DNA of 44,002 nucleotides from JAHFUI01 sp041485905 (GTDB taxonomy: Bacteria > Acidobacteriota > Vicinamibacteria > Vicinamibacterales > CAVVIG01): contig JBGPKK010000022.1 of the NCBI GenBank assembly GCA_041485905.1, positions 1 to 44,002 on the forward strand. Direction: 5' to 3'. The position numbers and the translations under genes are program-made. Positions within the stretch are counted from its first letter, which is position 1, and each line of letters opens with the position of its first letter. Under the pieces are notes generated by a model that saw only the letters and a list, made by a program, of their open reading frames with translations, made no database searches and was not told where the DNA came from. Positions 8,929 through 16,865 of the stretch are shown here, one piece after another.

Positions 8929-10044
8929 CTAGCCTCTCAGTTTGAGCAGCCGAGCGGCGTTGCCGCCGAGGATGGCGATCTGTTCGTCCGGCGTCAATCC
9001 CGGCGTCTGAAGGATGGTGTCGACCGGTTGGCTGTCGGCGATTGGGAATCCGAAGTCTGTGCCGATCACGACCTGGCTGGCGCCGGCCGTCGTGACGAGG
9101 TGCCGCACGTTCTGAGAGCTGTAGACGAGCGAATCGAAATACAGCTGCGGTCCCCGCAGGTAGTCGCTCGGCTTCCGCATCATCCGCTGACACGGCGCTT
9201 GCAGCACGTTGCAGTTATCGAAGCGCCCGATATACGACGCCAGGAATCCTCCGCCGTGCGCGGCGACAATCCGGATCCCAGGGACCCGATCGAGCACCCC
9301 TTCGAAAATCATGTGAGCCAGGGCGATCGTCGTGTCGAGCGGAAAGCCGATGTTATTGCCCAGCGCGCCGGCGCCGTCCAGTCGCTTCCCCGTGTCCTCG
9401 AAGCCCTGCGGGTGAATCAGAACCACAGTGTCCAGTTCCCCCGCCCGCTTCCAGAACGGTTCGAGCTTCGGGTTCGCCAGCTCCCCGCCGTTCACGTTGG
9501 CGCCAACGATGAATCCCCGCATGTCCAGCTTCTCGACCGCGTAGTTCATCTGCTCGACGGCCAAATCCGGCTGCTGCAGCGACACGTTGCCGAATCCGAC
9601 AAACCGATCCGGATGCGCGGCGCAGAGCTCGGCGATCCGTTCGTTCTGCATCTTCACGATCCGCGCGGCGAGGCCCGGCTCCGTGAAGTACAGAAACTGG
9701 CTCGGATGGACGCTGATGACGTGGACGTCGATCCCCTGCCGATCCATCTCCCGGAATCGCCGCTCGAGCCCGCCGGCGTCAATCGCCATCGGACTGCTCC
9801 CCAGGTTCGCCATCGCCCGATCGACCTGCGGAAGATCTTTGACGAGGGGCCACGCCTCCTGAACGAACACGTGGCTGTGCATGTCGACGGTGCGCACTCG
9901 CCTGCCGCCGACCATGACCTGCCGGCGGGCTGGTCCTGCCTGAAAGGCCCTCGCGCCGCTTGCCTCGCCCAAGCGGGCGAAGCCCGCGACCCCCTGGGCC
10001 ATCGCACAGCTGCAGAAGACGAATTGCCGCCGGTCGATCTTCAT
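8929..10044 (-). CDS. ACMSD-like amidohydrolase (decarboxylase/hydrolase) with Tat-like signal
   Basis: 371 residues of the amidohydrolase superfamily, ACMSD/LigW/gamma-resorcylate decarboxylase branch. Metal-binding DMHSHVF starts the barrel. HPQGF, the long GFPLDTTIALAHMIFEGV segment, AHGGGFLASYIGRF and GTDFGFP follow in the family order. Known members decarboxylate or hydrolyse aromatic or ring-opened carboxylates using Zn or Mn. The N-terminus (KIDRRQFVFCSCAMAQGVAG) looks like a twin-arginine signal with a weak hydrophobic core, so periplasmic location is possible. ATG 10044 has a GTGAGGC site. It sits 7 bases after the O-methyltransferase gene and ends the long minus-strand cluster. Substrate unknown; an aromatic acid is the best guess from context. 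Confidence 0.8.
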   Translation of the reverse strand: MKIDRRQFVFCSCAMAQGVAGFARLGEASGARAFQAGPARRQVMVGGRRVRTVDMHSHVFVQEAWPLVKDLPQVDRAMANLGSSPMAIDAGGLERRFREMDRQGIDVHVISVHPSQFLYFTEPGLAARIVKMQNERIAELCAAHPDRFVGFGNVSLQQPDLAVEQMNYAVEKLDMRGFIVGANVNGGELANPKLEPFWKRAGELDTVVLIHPQGFEDTGKRLDGAGALGNNIGFPLDTTIALAHMIFEGVLDRVPGIRIVAAHGGGFLASYIGRFDNCNVLQAPCQRMMRKPSDYLRGPQLYFDSLVYSSQNVRHLVTTAGASQVVIGTDFGFPIADSQPVDTILQTPGLTPDEQIAILGGNAARLLKLRG

Positions 10045-10051
10045 CGTTGCC

Positions 10052-11083
10052 TCACGCCCGCACGGCTTCGACGATGCTCAGCGGGCAGTGCGTCGGAATG
10101 ACCCGGGTCAGCTTCAGCCCGGCTTTCTTGAAGAGCGCGGCGAATTCCTCCTTCGTCCGCTCCTTCCCACTCAGGATCACCATCATCTGGATGTCGAGCA
10201 GCTTGCCCCACTCCCGGTCGTTTCCAGCCGAGATCACGGGATCGGCGACGAGCACTCTTCCCTTCGGGTTCATCGCGGCACGGCAGTTCTGCAGGATCCG
10301 CACGCACCTCTCATCGTCCCAGTTGTGGAGGATGTACTTCATGATGTACACGTCGCCGCCCGCGGGCACCGACTCGAAGAAGTCTCCCGCTTCCAGTCTG
10401 CACCGCTCCGCAACGCCCCTGGCCGTCATGTGCCGATCATTTTGCGCTCGGGCGATCACGGCCGGCACGTCGAACAGCACACCGTTCAGCGTCGGGTTGG
10501 CCTTGAGAATCATGGCGAGCAGACTGCCGTGGCCGCCAGCGACATCGACCAGCGTCCGTACCCCTGCCGACGTGTACGCGGTCCGGTAGCCGGCGGCGAT
10601 TGCGGGATTCTCGGTGCCGGACAGGCTGGTCATCGACTCGCCGAAGACCTTGAGGTCGGCGGGATGTTGCTCGAGATACTGATAGAACGGCACGCCGAAG
10701 ATCTTGTTGAACGGTAAGTCGCCGGTCTGAACGGCGTCCAGAAGTTGCTCCCACGCGTACCACACGTGCTTCTCGACCAGCATGAGCGCGAAGCCGTGCA
10801 TGGAGGCGGACACGTCGGTCCGGAGGGTGTTGCCGAGCGGCGTGAGCTTGAACCGCCGGCCCTTGATCTCGGCGAAGACTCCGTAGCTCGCGAGCGTCCG
10901 CAGCACACGGTACAACGCCGATGACTGGACGCCCGTTGCGGTTGCAAGATCCTCGGCGGTGCGCGGGCCCTTTTTGAGCAGATCGGCGAGGCCAAGCTTC
11001 GCCGCGACGTAGATCATGCGCGACACCCAATAGCCGGCGATGAGGTCGCGCATCGCCGCCGGCGGTGTGAGCTTCTTTGCCAT
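10052..11083 (-). CDS. SAM-dependent O-methyltransferase (COMT/hydroxyneurosporene methyltransferase-like)
   Basis: 343 residues. The N-terminal third is a winged-helix dimerisation domain (LADLLKKGPRTAEDLATATG; SALYRVLRTLASYGVF). The C-terminal Rossmann domain has the SAM motif VDVAGGHGSLLAMIL and, later, YILHNWDDERCVRIL. In plant COMT-like enzymes the His of HNWDDE is the catalytic base. The family methylates hydroxyl groups of small aromatics or polyketides. In this cluster it could also act in reverse logic as part of methoxy-aromatic handling, but that is speculation. No signal peptide, so cytoplasmic. The ribosome site before ATG 11083 is weak. It is 7 bases upstream of the ACMSD-like gene and is probably translated with it. 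Confidence 0.85.
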   Translation of the reverse strand: MAKKLTPPAAMRDLIAGYWVSRMIYVAAKLGLADLLKKGPRTAEDLATATGVQSSALYRVLRTLASYGVFAEIKGRRFKLTPLGNTLRTDVSASMHGFALMLVEKHVWYAWEQLLDAVQTGDLPFNKIFGVPFYQYLEQHPADLKVFGESMTSLSGTENPAIAAGYRTAYTSAGVRTLVDVAGGHGSLLAMILKANPTLNGVLFDVPAVIARAQNDRHMTARGVAERCRLEAGDFFESVPAGGDVYIMKYILHNWDDERCVRILQNCRAAMNPKGRVLVADPVISAGNDREWGKLLDIQMMVILSGKERTKEEFAALFKKAGLKLTRVIPTHCPLSIVEAVRA

Positions 11084-11240
11084 GCTGTCTGTGTCCGGTG
11101 CGGACGCATTCCGCCGCGCTCTCGGGCGACAGTCTAACCGTTCCCGGGCCGCTTCGAACGTAGAAGTCTGTTCATGCCGGTTCCTCGAGGATATCGCTTT
11201 CTGATCTCGAGCTGTAGTCGGCGGCGCCGCTGGCCGCCTG

Positions 11241-11912
11241 CTACCGCCTCCTGGTCTGAAGCTGGTGGTAACCGAGTTGTCGTCGTGCCTCAGCCAGCGT
11301 CCGGCCTTCGTTAACGGCCGCGCGGATCTGCTGTTCCACCGCGTCGATCTCTTCGGCGGCCGCCAGCACCGCGGCTTCGTGCGCGCGCGGGATTACCAGC
11401 ACGCCGTCGGCGTCGCCGCGCAGAATGTCGCCGGGCTCGACGCGCGCGTCGCCGATGTTGACCGGTCCGTTCATCGCTTCCACCTGCACGCGATCTTTCC
11501 CGGTCCTCATGGAATAACTCCGGCTGAAGATCGGGTATCCGAGCTCACGGGACAAATGAGTGTCGCGGCACGCGCCGTCGATGACGGTACCCGCCACACG
11601 GCGCCGATGGGCGACCCACGTCAGGATGTCGCCCCAGACCGTCGCGTTCTCACGTCCGCCGTTGTCGAGCACCACTACACTGCCCGCGGCAACATCGTCG
11701 ATGTAATCGCCCACGGTGCCCGCCGGCGTGGCAGCCGGGCCATACAGAATCGTGAAGGCGCGGCCCGCGATCCGGAAACGATGGTCGAGCGGCTTGATGT
11801 TGAGGCATTGTCCGGCAATGCCCAGCCGGTCCAGCGCGTCGCTGATGGATGTCGTATCGAGCTTCGATGCCCGCTGGACGTTCTCGACTGCAATGGGATG
11901 CTGGCCAGCCAT
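11241..11912 (-). CDS. RraA/LigK-family aldolase-like protein 1
   Basis: 223 residues of the RraA fold. Family members include 4-hydroxy-4-methyl-2-oxoglutarate/4-carboxy-4-hydroxy-2-oxoadipate aldolase, the last step of protocatechuate 4,5-cleavage and gallate degradation, as well as the RNase E inhibitor RraA, which lacks aldolase activity. The aldolase signature is present: WGDILTW at about 93-99, then GTVIDGACRDTH with Arg116-Asp117, the pyruvate- and metal-binding pair. The C-terminal helix follows GDILRGDADGVLVIP. ATG 11912 (MAGQHP) gives the usual length; an in-frame ATG at 11954 would add 14 residues. No clear ribosome site for either. The LigJ-like gene in the same cluster supports the aldolase reading. 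Confidence 0.75.
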   Translation of the reverse strand: MAGQHPIAVENVQRASKLDTTSISDALDRLGIAGQCLNIKPLDHRFRIAGRAFTILYGPAATPAGTVGDYIDDVAAGSVVVLDNGGRENATVWGDILTWVAHRRRVAGTVIDGACRDTHLSRELGYPIFSRSYSMRTGKDRVQVEAMNGPVNIGDARVEPGDILRGDADGVLVIPRAHEAAVLAAAEEIDAVEQQIRAAVNEGRTLAEARRQLGYHQLQTRRR

Positions 11913-11940
11913 GACGTGACGTATGTTATGTTGCCACACC

Positions 11941-12054
11941 ATGCGAGTGCACATTCTGCTTGCGGGAATTCTGGTCGTCGCCGTCAGCTTGGGAATAGAG
12001 AATCCGTTGACCAGCGGCGCACAGGCCGCGTTTCAACCCGCACGAGGGAGATGA
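11941..12054 (+). CDS. possible orphan signal-peptide ORF, 37 aa
   Basis: ATG 11941 to TGA 12052-12054 encodes 37 residues beginning with a textbook-like signal sequence (MRVHILLAGILVVAVSLG) and then ending abruptly just before the heptamer array at 12061. It runs opposite to both neighbours and has no obvious ribosome site. It may be the 5' remnant of a lost exported-protein gene, or chance. Low confidence. Confidence 0.22.
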   Translation: MRVHILLAGILVVAVSLGIENPLTSGAQAAFQPARGR

Positions 12055-12060
12055 CTCAGT

Positions 12061-12095
12061 CGACTGAGGACCGACAACTGTCGACTGTCGACTGT
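12061..12095. repeat. degenerate 7-bp tandem array, unit NGACTGN
   Basis: Five consecutive heptamers: CGACTGA, GGACCGA, CAACTGT, CGACTGT, CGACTGT. A weaker sixth unit may precede them at 12054. The array stops one base before the stop codon of the minus-strand gene at 12097 and fills the gap to the small plus-strand ORF. Confidence 0.7.
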
Positions 12096-12096
12096 T

Positions 12097-12858
12097 TTAC
12101 TTGCCGACCATGTGCGGCAGGTCCTTTTCGTTTTCGCAGATAAACTCGATCAGGTCGGTGTCCGCCATCAAATCCTTGGGTATCGTCACGGACCACGGTC
12201 TGGTGTAGGACTGCGGGTCGTCTATCGTGATCCGGATCTCCATGTGTCCGAAATCGCGGCGGGTGAAGCGCTCCGTCACGTGCAGCGCTTCGCTATGCGG
12301 ATGCCCGCCATCGTCGAGCCACGTCTGATCGTTCAGCCCGATCGTATCGACCACCAGCGCGTCTCCGTCCCATTTTCCCACCGAGTAACCGAGCCACGCA
12401 GGCTGCGGATCCTTTGGCAGCGGACGGCCGTCCGTAAAGATCTGGCGATAGTGGTTGTAGGCTTCGAAGAGGATCGCCGTCACAGCGGGCGTCTGGATGA
12501 ACTTGGTCGGCGTGCCCAACGCGTCGAAATCGGTGACGCCGTGGGAAAGGCAGCGCTCCGACGGCCGGCCTTTGCCGTTGTTGGCCTGACGCTCACGGAA
12601 GAGTGCCAGCGCTGACGGCCTGAAGGGAACCTCCACGCCATCGGCGGCGAGGTTGTTCAACCATCTCCCGCTGGGAGTGAGCCAGACGCCCGAGAGGTCC
12701 GGTCTGCCATCCGGTGTCCGTGGCGCCGGCGCCGTCAGGTTGGGTTTGCCGTCGGAGGTTCGCGGAGTGCCGGGCGTTGGATACGAAATCCACTGCGGCG
12801 CGGCGGAACTGGCCGACGCGGTCGACAACAACAGGATCAGCGCAAGACGTATCGTCAT
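12097..12858 (-). CDS. secreted 'PDLSGVW' family protein, copy A
   Basis: 253 residues with a signal peptide (LALILLLSTASASSAA). No biochemical function is known to me for this family. Its hallmarks are PDGRPDLSGVW near the N-terminus, a central segment FIQTPAVTAILFEAYNHYRQIF, and the core FTDGRPLPKDPQPAWLGYSV / KWDGDALVVDTIGL / DQTWLDDGGHPHSEALHVTE, then TIDDPQSYTRPW. Three more copies are in this window (21685, 34773, 36371). Here it lies between two RraA-like genes, 19 bases after the second, so it belongs to the catabolic transcription unit. A lipocalin-like or substrate-binding periplasmic role is conceivable but unsupported. Start ATG 12858 has GGGTGGT upstream. Confidence 0.75.
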   Translation of the reverse strand: MTIRLALILLLSTASASSAAPQWISYPTPGTPRTSDGKPNLTAPAPRTPDGRPDLSGVWLTPSGRWLNNLAADGVEVPFRPSALALFRERQANNGKGRPSERCLSHGVTDFDALGTPTKFIQTPAVTAILFEAYNHYRQIFTDGRPLPKDPQPAWLGYSVGKWDGDALVVDTIGLNDQTWLDDGGHPHSEALHVTERFTRRDFGHMEIRITIDDPQSYTRPWSVTIPKDLMADTDLIEFICENEKDLPHMVGK

Positions 12859-12877
12859 CTGACCACCCCCGAGCGGC

Positions 12878-13531
12878 TCATCGTTTCAGCATGGTCTCGT
12901 AACTCTTGCCCATCACCTGGCCGATCGGCGTGCCTTTTCGCAGCAAATCGACCATGGCGCTTTCGCGTGCCGCGATGTCCTCGGCGGCGTCGAGCACGCG
13001 TTCGATATCGGCCTGCGCCACGAATACGACCGCGCTGCCGTCAGCCACGACCCAGTCGCCTGGCGACACCGCGATGTCGCCGACGGTAATCGGCACGTTG
13101 GTGCCGACTTCGACGATCCGCCCGCGCGCGGTGCGGGAGGTGTGATCGCGGGCGAAGACGGGAAAATCGTCGAGGCGTCCCTCGTCCACGTCCCTGGTCG
13201 GGCCTTCGACGATGACGCCGGCAATCGCCCGTAGTTTCGCGCCGATCGAGAGATTGCCGCCCCACCCCGCGGCGTCGATGCCGGTCCGCTGCTCGACCAC
13301 GATCACATCGCCGGGTTTTGCCGTTTCCACGGCCGTCGTGCTGAGATGCCGCGACGCCGCTGGGCGACCGTCGTCTTTTTCCAGCTTGACGGTGACGACG
13401 CGGCCGGAGATCCGCCGGTCCGTGGAAAAGCGGTGTATCCCGGTGACCGCGCCCTTCAGACCAAGCTTGTCGAGCGCGTCGGACACCGCGCACGAATCGA
13501 GGCGGCTCAGCCGGTCGGTCAGATCATTCAT
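12878..13531 (-). CDS. RraA/LigK-family aldolase-like protein 2
   Basis: 217 residues, second RraA-fold protein of the cluster. SCAVSDALDKLGLKG opens the fold. GWGGNLSIGAKLRAIAGVIV leads to EGPTRDVDEG with Arg113-Asp114, the pair that binds pyruvate and, through water, the metal in HMG/CHA aldolases. GDWVVADGSAVVFV follows. It is clearly diverged from copy 1, so the two may form a heteromer or act on different 4-hydroxy-2-oxo-dicarboxylates. The start codon ATG 13531 has no recognisable ribosome site, because a tandem AACGNNN heptamer array occupies the leader from 13535. This may lower or alter translation (inference). Downstream is the PDLSGVW protein at a gap of 19 bases. Confidence 0.78.
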   Translation of the reverse strand: MNDLTDRLSRLDSCAVSDALDKLGLKGAVTGIHRFSTDRRISGRVVTVKLEKDDGRPAASRHLSTTAVETAKPGDVIVVEQRTGIDAAGWGGNLSIGAKLRAIAGVIVEGPTRDVDEGRLDDFPVFARDHTSRTARGRIVEVGTNVPITVGDIAVSPGDWVVADGSAVVFVAQADIERVLDAAEDIAARESAMVDLLRKGTPIGQVMGKSYETMLKR

Positions 13532-13534
13532 GTC

Positions 13535-13562
13535 AACGCCAAACGGAAAACGGGAAACGTAG
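13535..13562. repeat. 7-bp tandem array AACGNNN (4 units)
   Basis: AACG recurs at 13535, 13542, 13549 and 13556 with exact 7-bp spacing. It begins three bases upstream of the start codon of the RraA-like gene at 13531 and replaces its expected ribosome-binding region. Confidence 0.75.
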
Positions 13563-13586
13563 AGCGGCCTGGTCGTCGGCGTCTGT

Positions 13587-13607
13587 CGTTCTACGTTTTG
13601 CGTTCAG
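13587..13607. repeat. inverted partner array CGTTNNN (3 units)
   Basis: CGTT recurs at 13587, 13594 and 13601 with 7-bp spacing and is the reverse complement of the AACG array at 13535-13562. AAACGTAGA (13555-13563) and TCTACGTTT (13590-13598) can pair, so the two arrays could fold into a hairpin within the 97-base gap. Confidence 0.65.
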
Positions 13608-13628
13608 GGCGGATTTGTCACAGCCCTG

Positions 13629-14621
13629 TCATTGCCAATACGCGAAACACATCGCGTTGCCCGTGCCGGCTTCGGAGCGGTAGCACGGCACGTAATCAAC
13701 CTGGTGATACTTCAGTCCCGCCATATCCATCGCCGCGATGACGGGATACCAGTTCTTGATCTCCGCCGTGCCGACTTTGAAGAGATTCTCGGGCAGACCG
13801 GCCAGCGCCTTTTCGTCGCCGGCTTTCATCGCGGACATCACGGTGCGATCGAGGTCCTCGTCAATTACGAAGTGGGTAAGGCCGCCAGACGCCATGAGCG
13901 CCACCCGCTTGAAGCCATTGAAGCTTTTGATCGCGCGGTAGAGGCCGCGGCCGAGGTCGAGGCAGCGGTGAAGTTTCGGCGTGTTGTGCGGAAAGTGAAC
14001 GTTCAGGATGATCGGCACGCTCGGCGGCGTCTTGTCCTGCAGGATCGAGTGATACAGGAAACCGTACGCGTGCGGGATGCCGCCGCGAGGCGCGCCGCTC
14101 GGCGTCTGGTCCGACTGCGCCAGGTCGAAGTTTTCATCTGCGAGCGAGTCGAGAATGTGATCGGCAAGCGCCGTGGCTCCCGGATATGTCGCACCTTCCG
14201 ATGGAGAATTGCCCGGCTCGGCGACGTTCAGGCCCGGTGCGTCTTCGTGCAGGTGCTGCACGTTGCTGATCTGGCTGCCGCGATACACCGTGATGGCAGG
14301 GGTGAGACCGGGATTGAAGAACTCCCGCTGATCGTTGCCCACGATGACAACGGCATCGGGGGACACCTCGTTGAACTTCTTGCCAAGCCCTTCGATGGCG
14401 CGACGACACTGGGCGTAGCGATCGCGCCTGACCTCGACAGTGACTTCTTGTGCGAAGCCCGGGGCGCGCTCTTTCAGGAGCGATTCATAGTCGTAGGTCT
14501 TGCCGCGGAACCAGTGACTCCTGTTTTCGCGATCGGCTTTCGCCCGTAGGTCCCATTGTTCAGGCGGCGTGGACAACAGCGGCCCGTGCGACGAACCAAT
14601 TCCCAAAACGATTTCTGCCAT
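13629..14621 (-). CDS. LigB-type extradiol ring-cleavage dioxygenase
   Basis: 330 residues of the class III (LigB/DesZ) extradiol dioxygenases, which open catechol-type rings next to the hydroxyls with Fe(II). The N-terminal GIGSSHGPL supplies metal ligand His12. ASGGLTHFV places His250 where LigB has its catalytic His. AEIKNWYPVIAAM places Glu287 at the third ligand position. The second metal ligand, His in the LigB NDH motif, is replaced: residues 96-100 read NDQRE. No LigA-type alpha subunit is fused or adjacent. No signal peptide, so cytoplasmic. ATG 14621 has a GGAGC site and follows the haem/ankyrin gene by 19 bases. With LigJ-like and RraA-like genes nearby, a gallate, protocatechuate or methylgallate substrate is likely, but not proven. 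Confidence 0.83.
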   Translation of the reverse strand: MAEIVLGIGSSHGPLLSTPPEQWDLRAKADRENRSHWFRGKTYDYESLLKERAPGFAQEVTVEVRRDRYAQCRRAIEGLGKKFNEVSPDAVVIVGNDQREFFNPGLTPAITVYRGSQISNVQHLHEDAPGLNVAEPGNSPSEGATYPGATALADHILDSLADENFDLAQSDQTPSGAPRGGIPHAYGFLYHSILQDKTPPSVPIILNVHFPHNTPKLHRCLDLGRGLYRAIKSFNGFKRVALMASGGLTHFVIDEDLDRTVMSAMKAGDEKALAGLPENLFKVGTAEIKNWYPVIAAMDMAGLKYHQVDYVPCYRSEAGTGNAMCFAYWQ

Positions 14622-14640
14622 TCAGCTGCTCCAGTGACCG

Positions 14641-16842
14641 TTACCGCGCCAGCGCCAGGGCGTACGTGGCCCAGTTCGTCGCCGTCGCGGAGATAAATTG
14701 GTGGACGCCGTGCGGGAAACCGCTCTCGAAATAAATCTGAGTGGGATGCGAGCGGGACCTGACGAACCAGGAGCCGTCCTCAAGTTGCGTGGTCAACAGG
14801 AATTGAACGCCGCGCTGAAAGATCGCCTCCTTGGCCGACATGCCCGCCTCGCGCAGCGCCACGAGCGACTCGCCCGTTGCATAGGCGTCGCTTGTGAGCG
14901 ACGGCAACTGGGCCCATCCACCATCGGGTCGTTGCTCCTTCACCAGTTCCTGCACGGCGTTCTGCAATGTGGCCTTGTCCGCGCGCGCCCACGTCAGACC
15001 GAACAGGCGAAAGACGCGGTCTTCGGTGGTCACCGGACGCGCGTTCACCAGCCAGGACGCGGCTGCCCGGATCGCGTTGTCGTACCTCCCCGTCGAGTCT
15101 TTCGGCGCGTACAGTTGTATCCCGCGCATGCTGACAGAGGTGGCGGTGAACTCGCTGGCTTCGAGCGGCGGCCGGTGACCGACCCACCAATGCCCATCGG
15201 GGGCTTGATTGAGTCTGAGGAGGCGTGCGACGGCGTCGGTCCCGGCGCTCGCGGGCTGACGTTCGGCGGCCATGCCCATCAGCACGTAGCCGAGCGTTTC
15301 CGAAAATCCTCCCGGCATGACGATTCCCTGCAGCGCGTGATCCTCGGTCCCGGCCACATCGCGGGCCGTGGTGCGAATTTCCTGCTGCGCGAGCGACTCG
15401 TCGACATGGAATCCGTGCGTCCGCGCGGCCGCGACGCTCATCTCCGCGAGCGAGTTCTGGTGGCACGTCACGCACGCGCTCTTCTTGTAAGTTTCTATGG
15501 CGCTTCGCTGAAGAAGCGGCAGGCTTCGCTGGACCGCCGCTTCAATCGTGTTGCTGCGGACGAAATTCGACGGAGGAGCTGCGTCATCCGTCGCGGTTGC
15601 GCCTGCTTTCCGCAGGACGTCGACGACGGACGTGTTGCCGAGCCGCCCGGCGAAATCCAGCGCCGTGTGGCCGTCGGCGTTTTTCGCGTGAAGGTCGGCA
15701 CCGCGCTCCACGAGCAGCCTCACGGAATCGGCCGAAATCGCGTCGGACATGGACGCCAGCATGAGGACGCTTCGCGACCGTCCGTCCCGCGCATTGACGT
15801 CTGCGCCGCGTTCGATCGCGACCCTCAACGCTTCCGCGTCGCCGCGGCCGCCAAGCGGCGGTAGGAGGTTGACGAGGGCGTTCCGCAATGGAGGCACAGG
15901 CCCCGCCTTCACGATGGCCTCGACGCAGTCGAAGCAATTCGCGCGGAGCGCGGCCGTCACCGCCGCGCCGGTATCTCGCGCGCCGGCGTCCAGCAGCACG
16001 TGTATCGCGTCCAGGTCGCCCCGAAAAGCCGCCGCGGTCAACACGCCAGGGGAATTAGCCGCAGCGCCTCGAGCCAGCAGCAGCTTCAGTACACCAGCGG
16101 ATCCCGCCTGTCCGGCGGCAATCGTCAGCGCGTTGCGTCCAAAATCGGAGCGGGCGTTCACGTCCGCTCCGTGATCGAGGAGCAGCCGCACCTTGTCGAC
16201 AGCGTCTAGCGCCCATATCAGCGCCGTGGCGCCGAGGTCGTTTCGGCGGTTGGCGTCGCCGCCCGCTTTCAGCATCTGGTCGAGCAAAGCGGCGTCGCCA
16301 TAGAGCGCCGCGTACATCAGAGGCGTCGACCCGCGCGGCCCTTTGCGATTAATCGCGCCTGCATCGCTGTCGAGACGGCTCTGAATCGATGTGGTGTCGC
16401 GCGCGCGAATCGCCTCTATCAGCCGCGTCGCCACCGGATCGGGCGGCGGCAACTCGGCCTCGTTGGCCAACCCGTCCGGCCAGTCAGCGCCCTGGTCGAT
16501 CCACCGCCTGAACAGCTCGATCTGCTCCGTCGGCAGCGCACCTGTCGGCGGCATCTGAGGGCCGGACTCGCCCTTGAGACGAAGATACAAGCGGCTGGTC
16601 TCGCTGCTGCCGGGCAGGATGTCGGGCCTGGTCACGCCTCGCAGTGCGGCGCTTTTCCGATCGAGACGGAACCCGTTGGACTGCTGCGTCGGTCCATGAC
16701 ACGAGACGCAGCGCTCCTTGAGCACCGGCAGGATGTCCTGGGCGAAGTCAACTTTGGCCGGCGCCTGACCGCGGACCTGTTTTTCAGACGCAGGCAGGAC
16801 GAGCACGGCCGCCGCTAGACAGGCGAGGCACAAAGATTTCAT
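14641..16842 (-). CDS. exported haem c / ankyrin-repeat / QW-toroid fusion protein
   Basis: 733 residues. A signal peptide (LCLACLAAAVLVLPAS) precedes a PSCyt1-like cytochrome domain with CVSCHGP (45-49) and the FRLDRKSAALRGV segment typical of planctomycete-type cytochromes. Ankyrin repeats follow (about 135-430; GSTPLMYAALYGDAALLDQML, LGATALIWALDAVDKVRLLL and others). A second haem site CVTCHQNS lies near 475. The C-terminal third is an alpha/alpha-toroid like squalene cyclases or prenyltransferases, with QW-type motifs (QAPDGHWW, QRPDGGWAQ, QLEDGSWF). ATG 16842 has GGAG 7 bases upstream; ATGs further up overlap the permease end. An electron-transfer scaffold in the periplasm is likely; the toroid's ligand is unknown. 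Confidence 0.78.
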   Translation of the reverse strand: MKSLCLACLAAAVLVLPASEKQVRGQAPAKVDFAQDILPVLKERCVSCHGPTQQSNGFRLDRKSAALRGVTRPDILPGSSETSRLYLRLKGESGPQMPPTGALPTEQIELFRRWIDQGADWPDGLANEAELPPPDPVATRLIEAIRARDTTSIQSRLDSDAGAINRKGPRGSTPLMYAALYGDAALLDQMLKAGGDANRRNDLGATALIWALDAVDKVRLLLDHGADVNARSDFGRNALTIAAGQAGSAGVLKLLLARGAAANSPGVLTAAAFRGDLDAIHVLLDAGARDTGAAVTAALRANCFDCVEAIVKAGPVPPLRNALVNLLPPLGGRGDAEALRVAIERGADVNARDGRSRSVLMLASMSDAISADSVRLLVERGADLHAKNADGHTALDFAGRLGNTSVVDVLRKAGATATDDAAPPSNFVRSNTIEAAVQRSLPLLQRSAIETYKKSACVTCHQNSLAEMSVAAARTHGFHVDESLAQQEIRTTARDVAGTEDHALQGIVMPGGFSETLGYVLMGMAAERQPASAGTDAVARLLRLNQAPDGHWWVGHRPPLEASEFTATSVSMRGIQLYAPKDSTGRYDNAIRAAASWLVNARPVTTEDRVFRLFGLTWARADKATLQNAVQELVKEQRPDGGWAQLPSLTSDAYATGESLVALREAGMSAKEAIFQRGVQFLLTTQLEDGSWFVRSRSHPTQIYFESGFPHGVHQFISATATNWATYALALAR

Positions 16843-16865
16843 GAGTCGCTCCATCTTACTCAGAA

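Noticed and set aside
9960..11083. Plus-strand frames opposite the O-methyltransferase as separate genes
   Set aside because: Antisense to motif-bearing enzyme genes with no ribosome site or domain.
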